Of a stretch of DNA of 64,000 nt, positions 35,247 through 42,665 are shown piece after piece; the stretch's first letter is position 1; each line of letters starts with the position of its first letter. Both the position numbers and the translations under genes were made by a program. Origin of the DNA: Bacteroidales bacterium UBA3754 (GTDB taxonomy: Bacteria; Bacteroidota; Bacteroidia; Bacteroidales; UBA1715); assembly GCA_002371705.1 (NCBI GenBank), contig DFGI01000061.1, positions 1-64,000 on the forward strand, in the 5' to 3' direction. The notes under the pieces were generated by a model. It saw only the letters and a list, made by a program, of their open reading frames with translations, did no database searches and was not told the DNA's origin.

Positions 35247-36745
35247 TGGTGAAACGGTTGCTGATTATAGTATTTTTTGTGGCTTCGGTTGTACGGGTTT
35301 CTGCGCAAATCGACAATACTATGTATTTTATGGACCGTTTGCCGCAATCGTCGTATATAAATCCTGCGCAAGCTCCTAATTGTAAATTTTATATTGGAGG
35401 AGTGATAGTTCCTGTTTTTGGACAGCTTCCTCCACCAATCACGTTTGCGGCGAATTTACCAATAGATTATAATGATGTGATTTTCCATGGTAGCGGAGAG
35501 TATTCCGATTCGTTGATTACGCCGCTCCATCCTAATGCGAACGTTGACGATTTTTTGAAAAAACTTCGTAAAGTGAATTATGTGACGACGGATTTTCAGT
35601 TAAGTTTGTTGAATTTCGGCTTCAAATCGGGTGAAAAAAGTTTCTTCACGTTTGACTTGTCGGAACGAATGTTTGCTGGCGCGGGGTTGCCGAAATCGTT
35701 GTTTGAATTTGCTGCAAAAGGTAACGATGCGGTTCGTCTTGCTGATTTTACAGGACTTGGCGTCAATGCGACGTATTATCATCAGTTGGCGTTGGGACTT
35801 CAACATCAGTTTTCTAAATCATTGTCGATGGGCTTGCGTGCTAAATTCTTGATTGGTGTGGCAAATGTGCGCAATGCGGAAACTACTTTGAAATTGACGA
35901 CTGCGGAAAAAACGAATTATATCAATGTTGAGGCTGAATACATTGTAAATACAAATGTTCCGTTGGAAGTGACGCTTGATGATGAAGGTTATGTAAGTGA
36001 TATAGCTTTTAATAATGTGTTTGAAGATAAATCAAACATTACAAAATATGCGTTGTTGACAGGAAACTATGGTGCTGCGCTTGATTTCGGCTTTTCAAAG
36101 GATATTAATAGTTTCTTCACAGCGTATTTTAGTGTGGAAGATTTGGGCGTTATAAATTGGAAGAAAAATGCTTCAAAATTTGGATTATACGATAAAGATT
36201 CAATGAAATTCGAGGGCGTGAAAATCTCCGATTTGCGGGTTGATGATTTCGCTGATATGATTGATCCTGACTCCATCGTAGCAAATTTTACGGAAATCCG
36301 CTACGATGAACAATCATACGTCACAACGTTGCCGACAAAATTATATGCTGGTCTTCGTTATTATGCGTCAAAACGAATGTCGTTGGGTGTATTGGGAAAA
36401 CTTGAATTTTTGCCGTATAAAGTCCGTCCGTCAATGATGTTGACAGCTAATTTCAAACCGTTTAAGTTCACGGCGGCTACACTCAGTTATTCGTGTATGA
36501 ATGGAAATTTCAATAATATTGGTGTGGGATTCACGCTTCATCCGGGAATTTCGCAATGGTATTTTGTTTCCGACAATCTTATTGGAGCTGCATTGTTCCC
36601 AACCAATAGCCGTGAAATTAGTTTTAGGATGGGATGCAATTTGGTGTTCGGTTGTGTACAAAAGGGCTCGCGTGACAGCCGTTCGAACAATGCGACCTTG
36701 ATGAATAAGAAAAAACATAAGAATAAAGGGTACGTTCCAAAGTAA
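35246..36745 (+). CDS. DUF5723-family outer-membrane protein
   Basis: 499 residues from ATG 35246; a GTG one codon upstream is possible. The signal peptide ends VSA before QIDN. The mature start NTMYFMDRLPQSSYINPAQA is the hallmark of DUF5723, a family of predicted beta-barrels in Bacteroidota that resembles the PorV/type IX-linked barrels. Alternating hydrophobic strands run through the sequence, for example FSVEDLGVINW and LYAGLRYYASKRMSLGVLG. The basic tail (MNKKKHKNKGYVPK) is unusual for a barrel. Function unknown; the coupled lipoprotein upstream is the likely partner. Confidence 0.8.
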   Translation: MVKRLLIIVFFVASVVRVSAQIDNTMYFMDRLPQSSYINPAQAPNCKFYIGGVIVPVFGQLPPPITFAANLPIDYNDVIFHGSGEYSDSLITPLHPNANVDDFLKKLRKVNYVTTDFQLSLLNFGFKSGEKSFFTFDLSERMFAGAGLPKSLFEFAAKGNDAVRLADFTGLGVNATYYHQLALGLQHQFSKSLSMGLRAKFLIGVANVRNAETTLKLTTAEKTNYINVEAEYIVNTNVPLEVTLDDEGYVSDIAFNNVFEDKSNITKYALLTGNYGAALDFGFSKDINSFFTAYFSVEDLGVINWKKNASKFGLYDKDSMKFEGVKISDLRVDDFADMIDPDSIVANFTEIRYDEQSYVTTLPTKLYAGLRYYASKRMSLGVLGKLEFLPYKVRPSMMLTANFKPFKFTAATLSYSCMNGNFNNIGVGFTLHPGISQWYFVSDNLIGAALFPTNSREISFRMGCNLVFGCVQKGSRDSRSNNATLMNKKKHKNKGYVPK

Positions 36746-36768
36746 TAATTTTTTAATGTATTATAATT

Positions 36769-37272
36769 ATGAAAAGAATTTTTCTTGTTTCAGTTTTAGT
36801 TTCTATGTGTGCATTTGCTTCAATGGCTCAACATAGAGCAATTGGTTTACGTTTATCGAATTGTGTTGAGGCTTCGTATCAAAGAAGCGTTGGTGAAGCA
36901 AATTTTTGGGAATTTGATGGCGGATTGTGGGAGTTTGGAAATGGTGCACAGGCTTCAGCCTTGTATAATTGGATTATAGCTACACCAGAATGGAGCCCTA
37001 AAGGAGAATGGAATTGGTATCTTGGCGTTGGCGCTGGTGTTGGTATGGTGTGGGGAAAGGATTATATGCATGGCGATGAAGAACTTGGATGCTTTGTTGG
37101 TGTGGCAGGTATGTTGGGGCTGGAATATAAATTTTGGTTCCCGTTGGCTGTTTCTGCCGACATTCGACCAGTTGTAGGTCCTTATTTTGGCGATGGCGTT
37201 CATTTTAATCCCCATACATTGTCGGGATTGTACTGGCCAACGTTATCGGCACGATATACATTTAATAACTAA
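36769..37272 (+). CDS. Small predicted outer-membrane beta-barrel protein
   Basis: 167 residues. The signal peptide MKRIFLVSVLVSMCAFASMA precedes a glycine/aromatic-rich sequence with short amphipathic strands (GEWNWYLGVGAGVGMVWG, GMLGLEYKFWFPLAVSADI) ending in LSARYTFNN with a terminal aromatic strand. It resembles 8-strand barrel proteins. No family was recognised. It begins 23 nt after the DUF5723 gene and closes the cluster. Confidence 0.65.
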   Translation: MKRIFLVSVLVSMCAFASMAQHRAIGLRLSNCVEASYQRSVGEANFWEFDGGLWEFGNGAQASALYNWIIATPEWSPKGEWNWYLGVGAGVGMVWGKDYMHGDEELGCFVGVAGMLGLEYKFWFPLAVSADIRPVVGPYFGDGVHFNPHTLSGLYWPTLSARYTFNN

Positions 37273-37281
37273 CTTGGTGTG

Positions 37282-38256
37282 ATGACTATTTTTGCGTGGG
37301 TAATTTTTCTCTTGATAATCGGAGTTTTGTTGGCTCTCGATTTGGGAGTGATAAATAAAACCCAGCACGAATATACTACCGCTGAAGCACTGAAAATGAC
37401 CGCCTTGTGGATTGGGTGTGCGTTGGTGTTTGGTGTTTTTGTGGTGGTAGCATACAATTTTGATTGGTTTCAGCTTCGATCTTCATCTCCTGATAAAACT
37501 ATTTGCACGGGATACGATGCTGGATTACAGTATATTACGGGCTATCTGATAGAAAAAGCACTCAGTATGGACAACATTTTCGTAATGGCAATGTTGTTCA
37601 CATATTTTAAGATTCCGGGAAAATACCAGCACGAAGTTTTATTTTGGGGCATTTTAGGCGCACTGGTTTTTCGTGGTGTGATGATAGTGCTGGGGGCTGC
37701 CTTGGTGAACAAATTTTCGTGGGTGATGTACATCTTTGGCGTGTTGCTGATTTTCTCAGCCGTGAAAATGATGTTTGGCAAAGACGATGAGTTTGATGCG
37801 GATAAAAGTTTGGTGATAAAGATAATACGTAAGATTTATCCAGTCAGTTCAACATTAGACGAAGGTCGTTTTTTTACAATTTCTAACGGTGTACGGGCGG
37901 TAACACCATTGTTTGTGGTGCTGATGGTTATTGAATCAACCGACGTGTTGTTCGCTGTGGATTCTATTCCCGCAGTGTTTTCAATTACCACGGACTCGTT
38001 CATAGTGTTTACATCAAACATATTTGCGATTTTGGGCTTGCGCTCTTTGTATTTTGTGTTGATATCAGTGCTTAATAAATTTTGCTATATTAAATATAGT
38101 TTGTTTGTGTTGTTGTTGTTCATCGGAGCTAAAATGTTGTTGATGGATTTTGTACATATTTCCATTGGCGTATCGTTGTCGGCTATTGTTGTGATTTTGG
38201 GCGGGGGCATACTTGTTTCGGTAATTCATCAAAAAACGACTGTGGAAAATGAATAA
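37282..38256 (+). CDS. TerC/Alx-family membrane protein
   Basis: 324 residues from ATG 37282 (a GTG one codon earlier is possible). About nine transmembrane helices. The signatures are LLALDLGVINKT, ITGYLIEKALSMDNIFVMAMLF and VIESTDVLFAVDSIPAVFSITTDSF, which carry the conserved acidic residues (Glu/Asp pairs) of TerC. Family knowledge: E. coli Alx and relatives export manganese, and others are linked to tellurite resistance or to loading Mn into secreted proteins. The last 8 bases overlap the MutY-like gene. Confidence 0.92.
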   Translation: MTIFAWVIFLLIIGVLLALDLGVINKTQHEYTTAEALKMTALWIGCALVFGVFVVVAYNFDWFQLRSSSPDKTICTGYDAGLQYITGYLIEKALSMDNIFVMAMLFTYFKIPGKYQHEVLFWGILGALVFRGVMIVLGAALVNKFSWVMYIFGVLLIFSAVKMMFGKDDEFDADKSLVIKIIRKIYPVSSTLDEGRFFTISNGVRAVTPLFVVLMVIESTDVLFAVDSIPAVFSITTDSFIVFTSNIFAILGLRSLYFVLISVLNKFCYIKYSLFVLLLFIGAKMLLMDFVHISIGVSLSAIVVILGGGILVSVIHQKTTVENE

Positions 38257-39076
38257 TTTGAGTCTTACAAAATCTCAAGTTGTTGATTTTCAAAAGACAG
38301 TGTTGTCGCAAGGCGAGTTACTCTATCGTGAAATGCCGTGGCGTACCGACACGCAACCATATTATGTGCTGCTTTCGGAAATAATGTTGCAACAGACGCA
38401 AGTTCCCCGTGTGCTTCAAAAATTTACTGAATTCATCAATGCGTTTCCTACGATAGAGGAGCTTGCGCACGCTGATTTTCAGGAAGTTTTGGGATTGTGG
38501 TCGGGTTTAGGATATAATCGTCGGGCAAAATTCCTTCATCAAACGGCAAAAGAAATTACCGCCATGGGCCGTTTCCCAACTGATGCCGCCGACTTGCAAA
38601 AGTGTCCTGGTATAGGTGAAAATACAGCCGCATCGATTTTAGTATATGCGTTTAACCAACCGCTTGTTTTTTTAGAAACAAATGTCCGTACAGTGTTGAT
38701 TTACAGTTTTTTTCAAGATTGTGTGGAAAAAATTGACGAACATGTTCTCAAAGATGTTGCGCAACAAGTGTTATACACCGGGAATCCTCGAAAATGGTAT
38801 TGGGCGTTGATGGATTATGGCACAGAAATAAAGAAAACAATTGGTAATTTTAATCGTTTTTCGCAAAAACATACGGTGCAGTCAAAGTTCGAAGGGTCAT
38901 TTCGTCAAAAACGTGCTGCAACTTTACGGTTGTTGCTGCAAAATGGACCAACAACAATTGAGGAACTTGCGGAAAAACAGAATTTTACTCTTGATTTAAT
39001 GCGTGAACTTCTATTGTCGTTACAACACGATTCGCTCATAACTGAGTTGGACGGACGATTTTATATCGTTTCGTAA
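38249..39076 (+). CDS. MutY-like HhH-GPD adenine glycosylase lacking the FeS cluster
   Basis: 275 residues. The N-terminal MutY signatures are present: MPWRTDTQPYYVLLSEIMLQQTQV with catalytic Glu44, LWSGLGYNRRAKFLH, and the helix-hairpin-helix KCPGIGENTAASILVYAF. The position equivalent to the catalytic Asp138 of E. coli MutY is Glu143 (FLETNVRTV). No C-X6-C-X2-C-X5-C cluster follows, and the NUDIX-like 8-oxoG-sensing domain is absent; instead a winged-helix-like tail (GPTTIEELAEKQNFTLDLMRELL) ends the protein. I infer a DNA glycosylase from an FeS-less MutY-related clade; its substrate may not be A:8-oxoG. Confidence 0.82.
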   Translation: MNNLSLTKSQVVDFQKTVLSQGELLYREMPWRTDTQPYYVLLSEIMLQQTQVPRVLQKFTEFINAFPTIEELAHADFQEVLGLWSGLGYNRRAKFLHQTAKEITAMGRFPTDAADLQKCPGIGENTAASILVYAFNQPLVFLETNVRTVLIYSFFQDCVEKIDEHVLKDVAQQVLYTGNPRKWYWALMDYGTEIKKTIGNFNRFSQKHTVQSKFEGSFRQKRAATLRLLLQNGPTTIEELAEKQNFTLDLMRELLLSLQHDSLITELDGRFYIVS

Positions 39077-39086
39077 CGGAAAATAA

Positions 39087-39917
39087 TTACAATAGAACTA
39101 ATTCTTGCGTATTGTCGGTGGAGTCGAAGAATTTAACTTCAACGTTCATTGTGTTTTCAGCATGAAGAAATTTCTTAAGCGAGGCAAATGGTATGGCTAT
39201 TTCCAAATAGCCAGATGTGTTAAACATTGCGATTATTATATTGTTGTGGGGATCCTCGTAGTCGTTTGACAATACGTTGGTTGACATATTCTCGCGGGCA
39301 ACTGTGATAGTGAATGGCCGTCCTTTTCCAATCTTGTCGAAATAGGCGCGGGTGATGTTGGTGATAGCGTTTCCGTACACATCGAAGTACAATAAAATCC
39401 CTCGTAAAACATTTTGTTCAACCACGGGTGCGCCAATTATCGGACCTTGGTAGCATTCAATTGCATCGCCGATTTCTTCAGGTTGCATTCCTGATGAGAT
39501 TTTTTGCACAGCGTCAACATAAATCTCTGATTCAATAAAACTTCCACCAAGCTCAGTTCTACGGGGTGTGTCAAGTTTATATACGGTTGGTACTTTTTCG
39601 GGTAGCAATAAACTCCACAAACCGTTGTTTGGTCCTATGAAATATTGATGGTTGTATTGAAAACAAATAAATTCCCTGTTTTTGCTGTGGTTTTGAATTC
39701 CCATTGAGGCCACACTTATTATATGAATTGCGTTCGGTGCGAAATATGGATAGGCATTTTTTAGTGCGAAGACCGCATCGGCAACTTTGTATGGCTCAAT
39801 CGCATGTGAGATTTCAACAATTTGAACGTCTGGAACACGCTGTACAAGTTTCGCTTTGAACAGCCCTGCATATAATCCCGAGGTTCCCCAATCCGTTGTT
39901 ATTGAAACCGTTTGCAT
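39087..39917 (-). CDS. SAM hydroxide adenosyltransferase (DUF62/SAM hydrolase family)
   Basis: 276 residues. The family signatures are ITTDWGTSGLYAGLFKAKL at the N-terminus, VEISHAIEPYKVADAVFAL, FIGPNNGLWSLL and FDVYGNAITNIT. Family members hydrolyse S-adenosylmethionine to adenosine and methionine and are related to fluorinase/chlorinase enzymes; the physiological role is unclear. It converges on the MutY-like gene with a 10-nt gap and diverges from phoH. Confidence 0.9.
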   Translation of the reverse strand: MQTVSITTDWGTSGLYAGLFKAKLVQRVPDVQIVEISHAIEPYKVADAVFALKNAYPYFAPNAIHIISVASMGIQNHSKNREFICFQYNHQYFIGPNNGLWSLLLPEKVPTVYKLDTPRRTELGGSFIESEIYVDAVQKISSGMQPEEIGDAIECYQGPIIGAPVVEQNVLRGILLYFDVYGNAITNITRAYFDKIGKGRPFTITVARENMSTNVLSNDYEDPHNNIIIAMFNTSGYLEIAIPFASLKKFLHAENTMNVEVKFFDSTDNTQELVLL

Positions 39918-39956
39918 CTTTTTAGGTATCTATCAATGTGATAAAAAATAAATTAT

Positions 39957-39964
39957 TACATTTG
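39957..39964 (+). promoter_or_regulatory. -7 box of phoH
   Basis: TACATTTG matches TAnnTTTG 32 nt before the ATG. It probably drives phoH, purC and the cyclo-ligase gene together. Confidence 0.5.
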
Positions 39965-39996
39965 TTCCAAAGATATAAAAAAATCTTGTTCCCTGT

Positions 39997-40953
39997 ATGG
40001 CAGAGCAAATAATATATTTAGACACGGTCGATCCGTTGGACATTTATGGTGTACGCAATGAGAAATTTGAAACCATAAAGTCGTTTTTCCCGAAGCTGAA
40101 ACTGGTGGCTCGCGGAAGCGAAATCCATGTGATTGGCAGTCAAAAGGAATGTGACAATTTTGAACGACAATTCGCTAAAATACTGACACATACGCAGCGT
40201 TACCATGGCATTTCCTTACAACAAACACAAGATATACTGTCGAATTTGGAAATGAATGAAAGCCTCTATGGAAACGAAAATCCAAATAACCAGATTTTGT
40301 TTTATGGAAACGAGGGCAAGCCTATAAAAGCGCGCACGACAAATCAGAAAAAAATGGTGGAGAAATGCGTGGAGAATGATTTGGTGTTTGCCATCGGACC
40401 AGCAGGAACGGGAAAAACATACACTGCGGTTGCGATTGCTGTTAAAGCATTGAAAGACAAGGCGGTGCAACGAATCGTACTATGTCGTCCAGCTGTTGAG
40501 GCTGAAGAAAAATTGGGCTTTTTGCCTGGCGATATGCGCGAAAAGTTAAATCCGTATTTACAACCACTTTACGACGCATTACAGGATATGTTGCAACCCC
40601 GGAAGTTGCAGGATTATCTCGACACCAACGTCATTCAAATTGCGCCGCTTGCGTATATGCGTGGACGTACGCTGAATAATGCGTTTGTAATTCTTGACGA
40701 GGCGCAGAATGCCACATTGAACCAATTGAAAATGTTCTTGACCAGAATGGGAGAACATGCAAAATTCATTGTGACTGGCGATGTTACGCAAATCGATTTG
40801 CCCGATAAAAGTAAATCGGGTTTGGAAAAAACGGTGTCGTTGCTAAACAATACGAACGGCATCACAGCAATCCAATTCAACGAAAAAGACATTGTGCGCC
40901 ACCGACTTGTGTCGCATATCATATCAGCATTTGAAAAACAATCTAACGTATAA
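39997..40953 (+). CDS. phoH: PhoH-like ATPase
   Basis: 318 residues, a usual length. A short KH/R3H-like N-terminal part precedes the P-loop domain: Walker A FAIGPAGTGKTYTAVA, the conserved RIVLCRPAVEAEEKLGFLPGD, Walker B FVILDEAQNAT and the sensor IVTGDVTQIDLP. PhoH/YbeZ proteins interact with the ribosome-associated endoribonuclease YbeY and act in RNA metabolism, often stress-linked. The gene is 17 nt upstream of purC. Confidence 0.95.
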   Translation: MAEQIIYLDTVDPLDIYGVRNEKFETIKSFFPKLKLVARGSEIHVIGSQKECDNFERQFAKILTHTQRYHGISLQQTQDILSNLEMNESLYGNENPNNQILFYGNEGKPIKARTTNQKKMVEKCVENDLVFAIGPAGTGKTYTAVAIAVKALKDKAVQRIVLCRPAVEAEEKLGFLPGDMREKLNPYLQPLYDALQDMLQPRKLQDYLDTNVIQIAPLAYMRGRTLNNAFVILDEAQNATLNQLKMFLTRMGEHAKFIVTGDVTQIDLPDKSKSGLEKTVSLLNNTNGITAIQFNEKDIVRHRLVSHIISAFEKQSNV

Positions 40954-40970
40954 TAAAAATCAATAAATAA

Positions 40971-41924
40971 ATGGACGCTTTAACAAAAACAAATTTTAAT
41001 TTTCCTGGTCAAACCAGTGTTTACAACGGAAAAGTACGTGATGTGTACAGCATCAACGATGATATTTTGGTGATGGTTGCCACCGACCGTATTTCGGCAT
41101 TCGACGTGATTTTGCCAAAAGGAATTCCGTACAAAGGGCAGATGTTGAACCAAATAGCATCGAAATTCCTTGATGAAACTAAAGATATTTGTCCGAACTG
41201 GAAACTTGCAAATCCCGACCCAATGGTGACTGTTGGTTTGAAATGTCAAGGTTTTCCTGTGGAAATGATTGTACGCGCATATTTGTGCGGAAGTGCTTGG
41301 AGAGCATATAAAAACGGTGCTCGCGAACTTTGTGGCATAAAACTTCCCGAAGGAATGAAGGAAAACCAGAAATTTCCAAAACCTATCATTACACCAACAA
41401 CCAAGGCAGAAATTGGTGAGCACGATCAAGATATATCAAAAGAAGAAATTTTGGCTCGTGGACTTGTTTCCAAGGAAGATTATGAGATCTTGGAAAAATA
41501 TACAATGGCTTTGTTTGAAAGAGGTTCTGAAATTGCAGCAAAACGTGGTTTGATTTTGGTCGATACAAAATATGAATTTGGTAAAAAGGATGGGAAAATC
41601 TATTTGATTGACGAAATCCACACTCCTGATTCCTCGCGATATTTCTATGCTGATGGTTATGAGGAACGTTTCAAAAAAGGAGAAGCTCAGAAACAACTTT
41701 CAAAGGAATTTGTTCGTGAATGGCTGATGGCAAACGGTTTCCAAGGCAAGGAAGGACAACAAGTCCCTGAAATGACTCCGCAAATCGTAACGTCAATCAG
41801 CGACCGTTATATAGAGTTGTTCGAACATATTACAGGTGATAATTTTGTGAAAAATAGAGGTACGCAAGGTGATATTGCCGAACGAATCCGCAAAAACGTG
41901 GAAAAATATCTCAAAACATTGTAA
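40971..41924 (+). CDS. purC: Phosphoribosylaminoimidazole-succinocarboxamide (SAICAR) synthase
   Basis: 317 residues, the longer PurC type. Motifs: YNGKVRDVYSINDDILVMVATDRISAFD (ATP-binding), VRAYLCGSAWRAY, LVDTKYEFGKKDGKIYLIDEIHTPDSSRY (SAICAR signature) and LSKEFVREWL. It condenses CAIR with aspartate in purine biosynthesis using ATP. No other pur gene adjoins it. The following gene (5-formyl-THF cyclo-ligase) supports folate one-carbon recycling used by the same pathway. Confidence 0.97.
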   Translation: MDALTKTNFNFPGQTSVYNGKVRDVYSINDDILVMVATDRISAFDVILPKGIPYKGQMLNQIASKFLDETKDICPNWKLANPDPMVTVGLKCQGFPVEMIVRAYLCGSAWRAYKNGARELCGIKLPEGMKENQKFPKPIITPTTKAEIGEHDQDISKEEILARGLVSKEDYEILEKYTMALFERGSEIAAKRGLILVDTKYEFGKKDGKIYLIDEIHTPDSSRYFYADGYEERFKKGEAQKQLSKEFVREWLMANGFQGKEGQQVPEMTPQIVTSISDRYIELFEHITGDNFVKNRGTQGDIAERIRKNVEKYLKTL

Positions 41925-41939
41925 ATAAAACTGTTATAT

Positions 41940-42470
41940 ATGAAACTGACCATTCGAAAATCGATGCTTTCGCAAACGCGCAGCAAATCAGAAAAAGAGT
42001 TGGCTGAACTTTCAGTACAAGTTTGTGCCGAGTTGGAAAAAAATAAACATTTTCAAGATGCCAAAATTGTCCTTTGTTTCTGGTCGCTGCCCGATGAAGT
42101 ACATACGCACGATTTTATCCAAAAATGGTCGAATGAAAAAACATTTTTATTGCCGGAGGTAATCGGTGAAAAACTAGTACTCCACACTTTTACTGACATT
42201 GAATCAATGAAAGTCGGAAAATTCGGCATTGGTGAGCCTACCAGTGACGTGTTTTCCGACTACAGTAAAATTGACCTTTGCATAATCCCTGGACTGGCTT
42301 TCGATAAAGAGGGTGGCAGAATGGGACGTGGTAAAGGTTTCTACGACAGATTTCTTCCGCAAACAAACTGTTACAAGATTGGTATTTGTTTTCCATGGCA
42401 AATCGTCCCTAAAATAGATTGTGCCCCGTGGGATATTCCAATGGACGAGGTGGTTAGCTGCGAGTTGTAA
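41940..42470 (+). CDS. 5-formyltetrahydrofolate cyclo-ligase
   Basis: 176 residues. The family motif GGRMGRGKGFYDRFL (residues ~122-136) and CIIPGLAFDKEG are intact, as are the N-terminal ATP-binding basic residues. It converts 5-formyl-THF to 5,10-methenyl-THF with ATP, clearing a folate-storage form that inhibits one-carbon enzymes. It follows purC by 15 nt. The TPP riboswitch leader of the next operon begins about 50 nt downstream. Confidence 0.93.
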   Translation: MKLTIRKSMLSQTRSKSEKELAELSVQVCAELEKNKHFQDAKIVLCFWSLPDEVHTHDFIQKWSNEKTFLLPEVIGEKLVLHTFTDIESMKVGKFGIGEPTSDVFSDYSKIDLCIIPGLAFDKEGGRMGRGKGFYDRFLPQTNCYKIGICFPWQIVPKIDCAPWDIPMDEVVSCEL

Positions 42471-42489
42471 AAAACTTTTTTCGCATTAG

Positions 42490-42520
42490 CTTGCTTGCAA
42501 TTAAAATTTATATACTTTTG
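42490..42520 (+). promoter_or_regulatory. Promoter of the thiamine operon
   Basis: CTTG (42490-42493), a 19-nt spacer and TACTTTTG (42513-42520) form a -33/-7 promoter ending immediately before the TPP riboswitch, so transcription should start around 42526. Confidence 0.6.
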
Positions 42521-42524
42521 CACC

Positions 42525-42604
42525 GACGAATAGGGGTGCCTGCAAGGAGGCTGAGATAATACCCTTTAACTTGAACTGGTTAGTACCAGCGTAAGGAATT
42601 CGAT
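42525..42604 (+). promoter_or_regulatory. TPP riboswitch (THI element)
   Basis: The conserved aptamer is readable end to end: AGGGGTGCC, the CTGAGAtaataCCC pyrimidine-sensor core, AACTTGAACTGG and GTACCAGCGTAAGGAA. It senses thiamine pyrophosphate and reduces expression of the genes that follow. No long terminator hairpin is obvious between the aptamer and the receptor ATG at 42666, so control of translation initiation is more likely. Confidence 0.96.
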
Positions 42605-42665
42605 GTGCTTCACACGCAATCACTTCTATTCATTTGTTTTATTGTTGTTTAAATGTAAAAAAAAA

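Noticed and set aside
42603..42665. Upstream in-frame ATG for the thiamine receptor
   Set aside because: It abuts the riboswitch and would place a hydrophilic/Lys-rich leader before a clean signal peptide at 42666.
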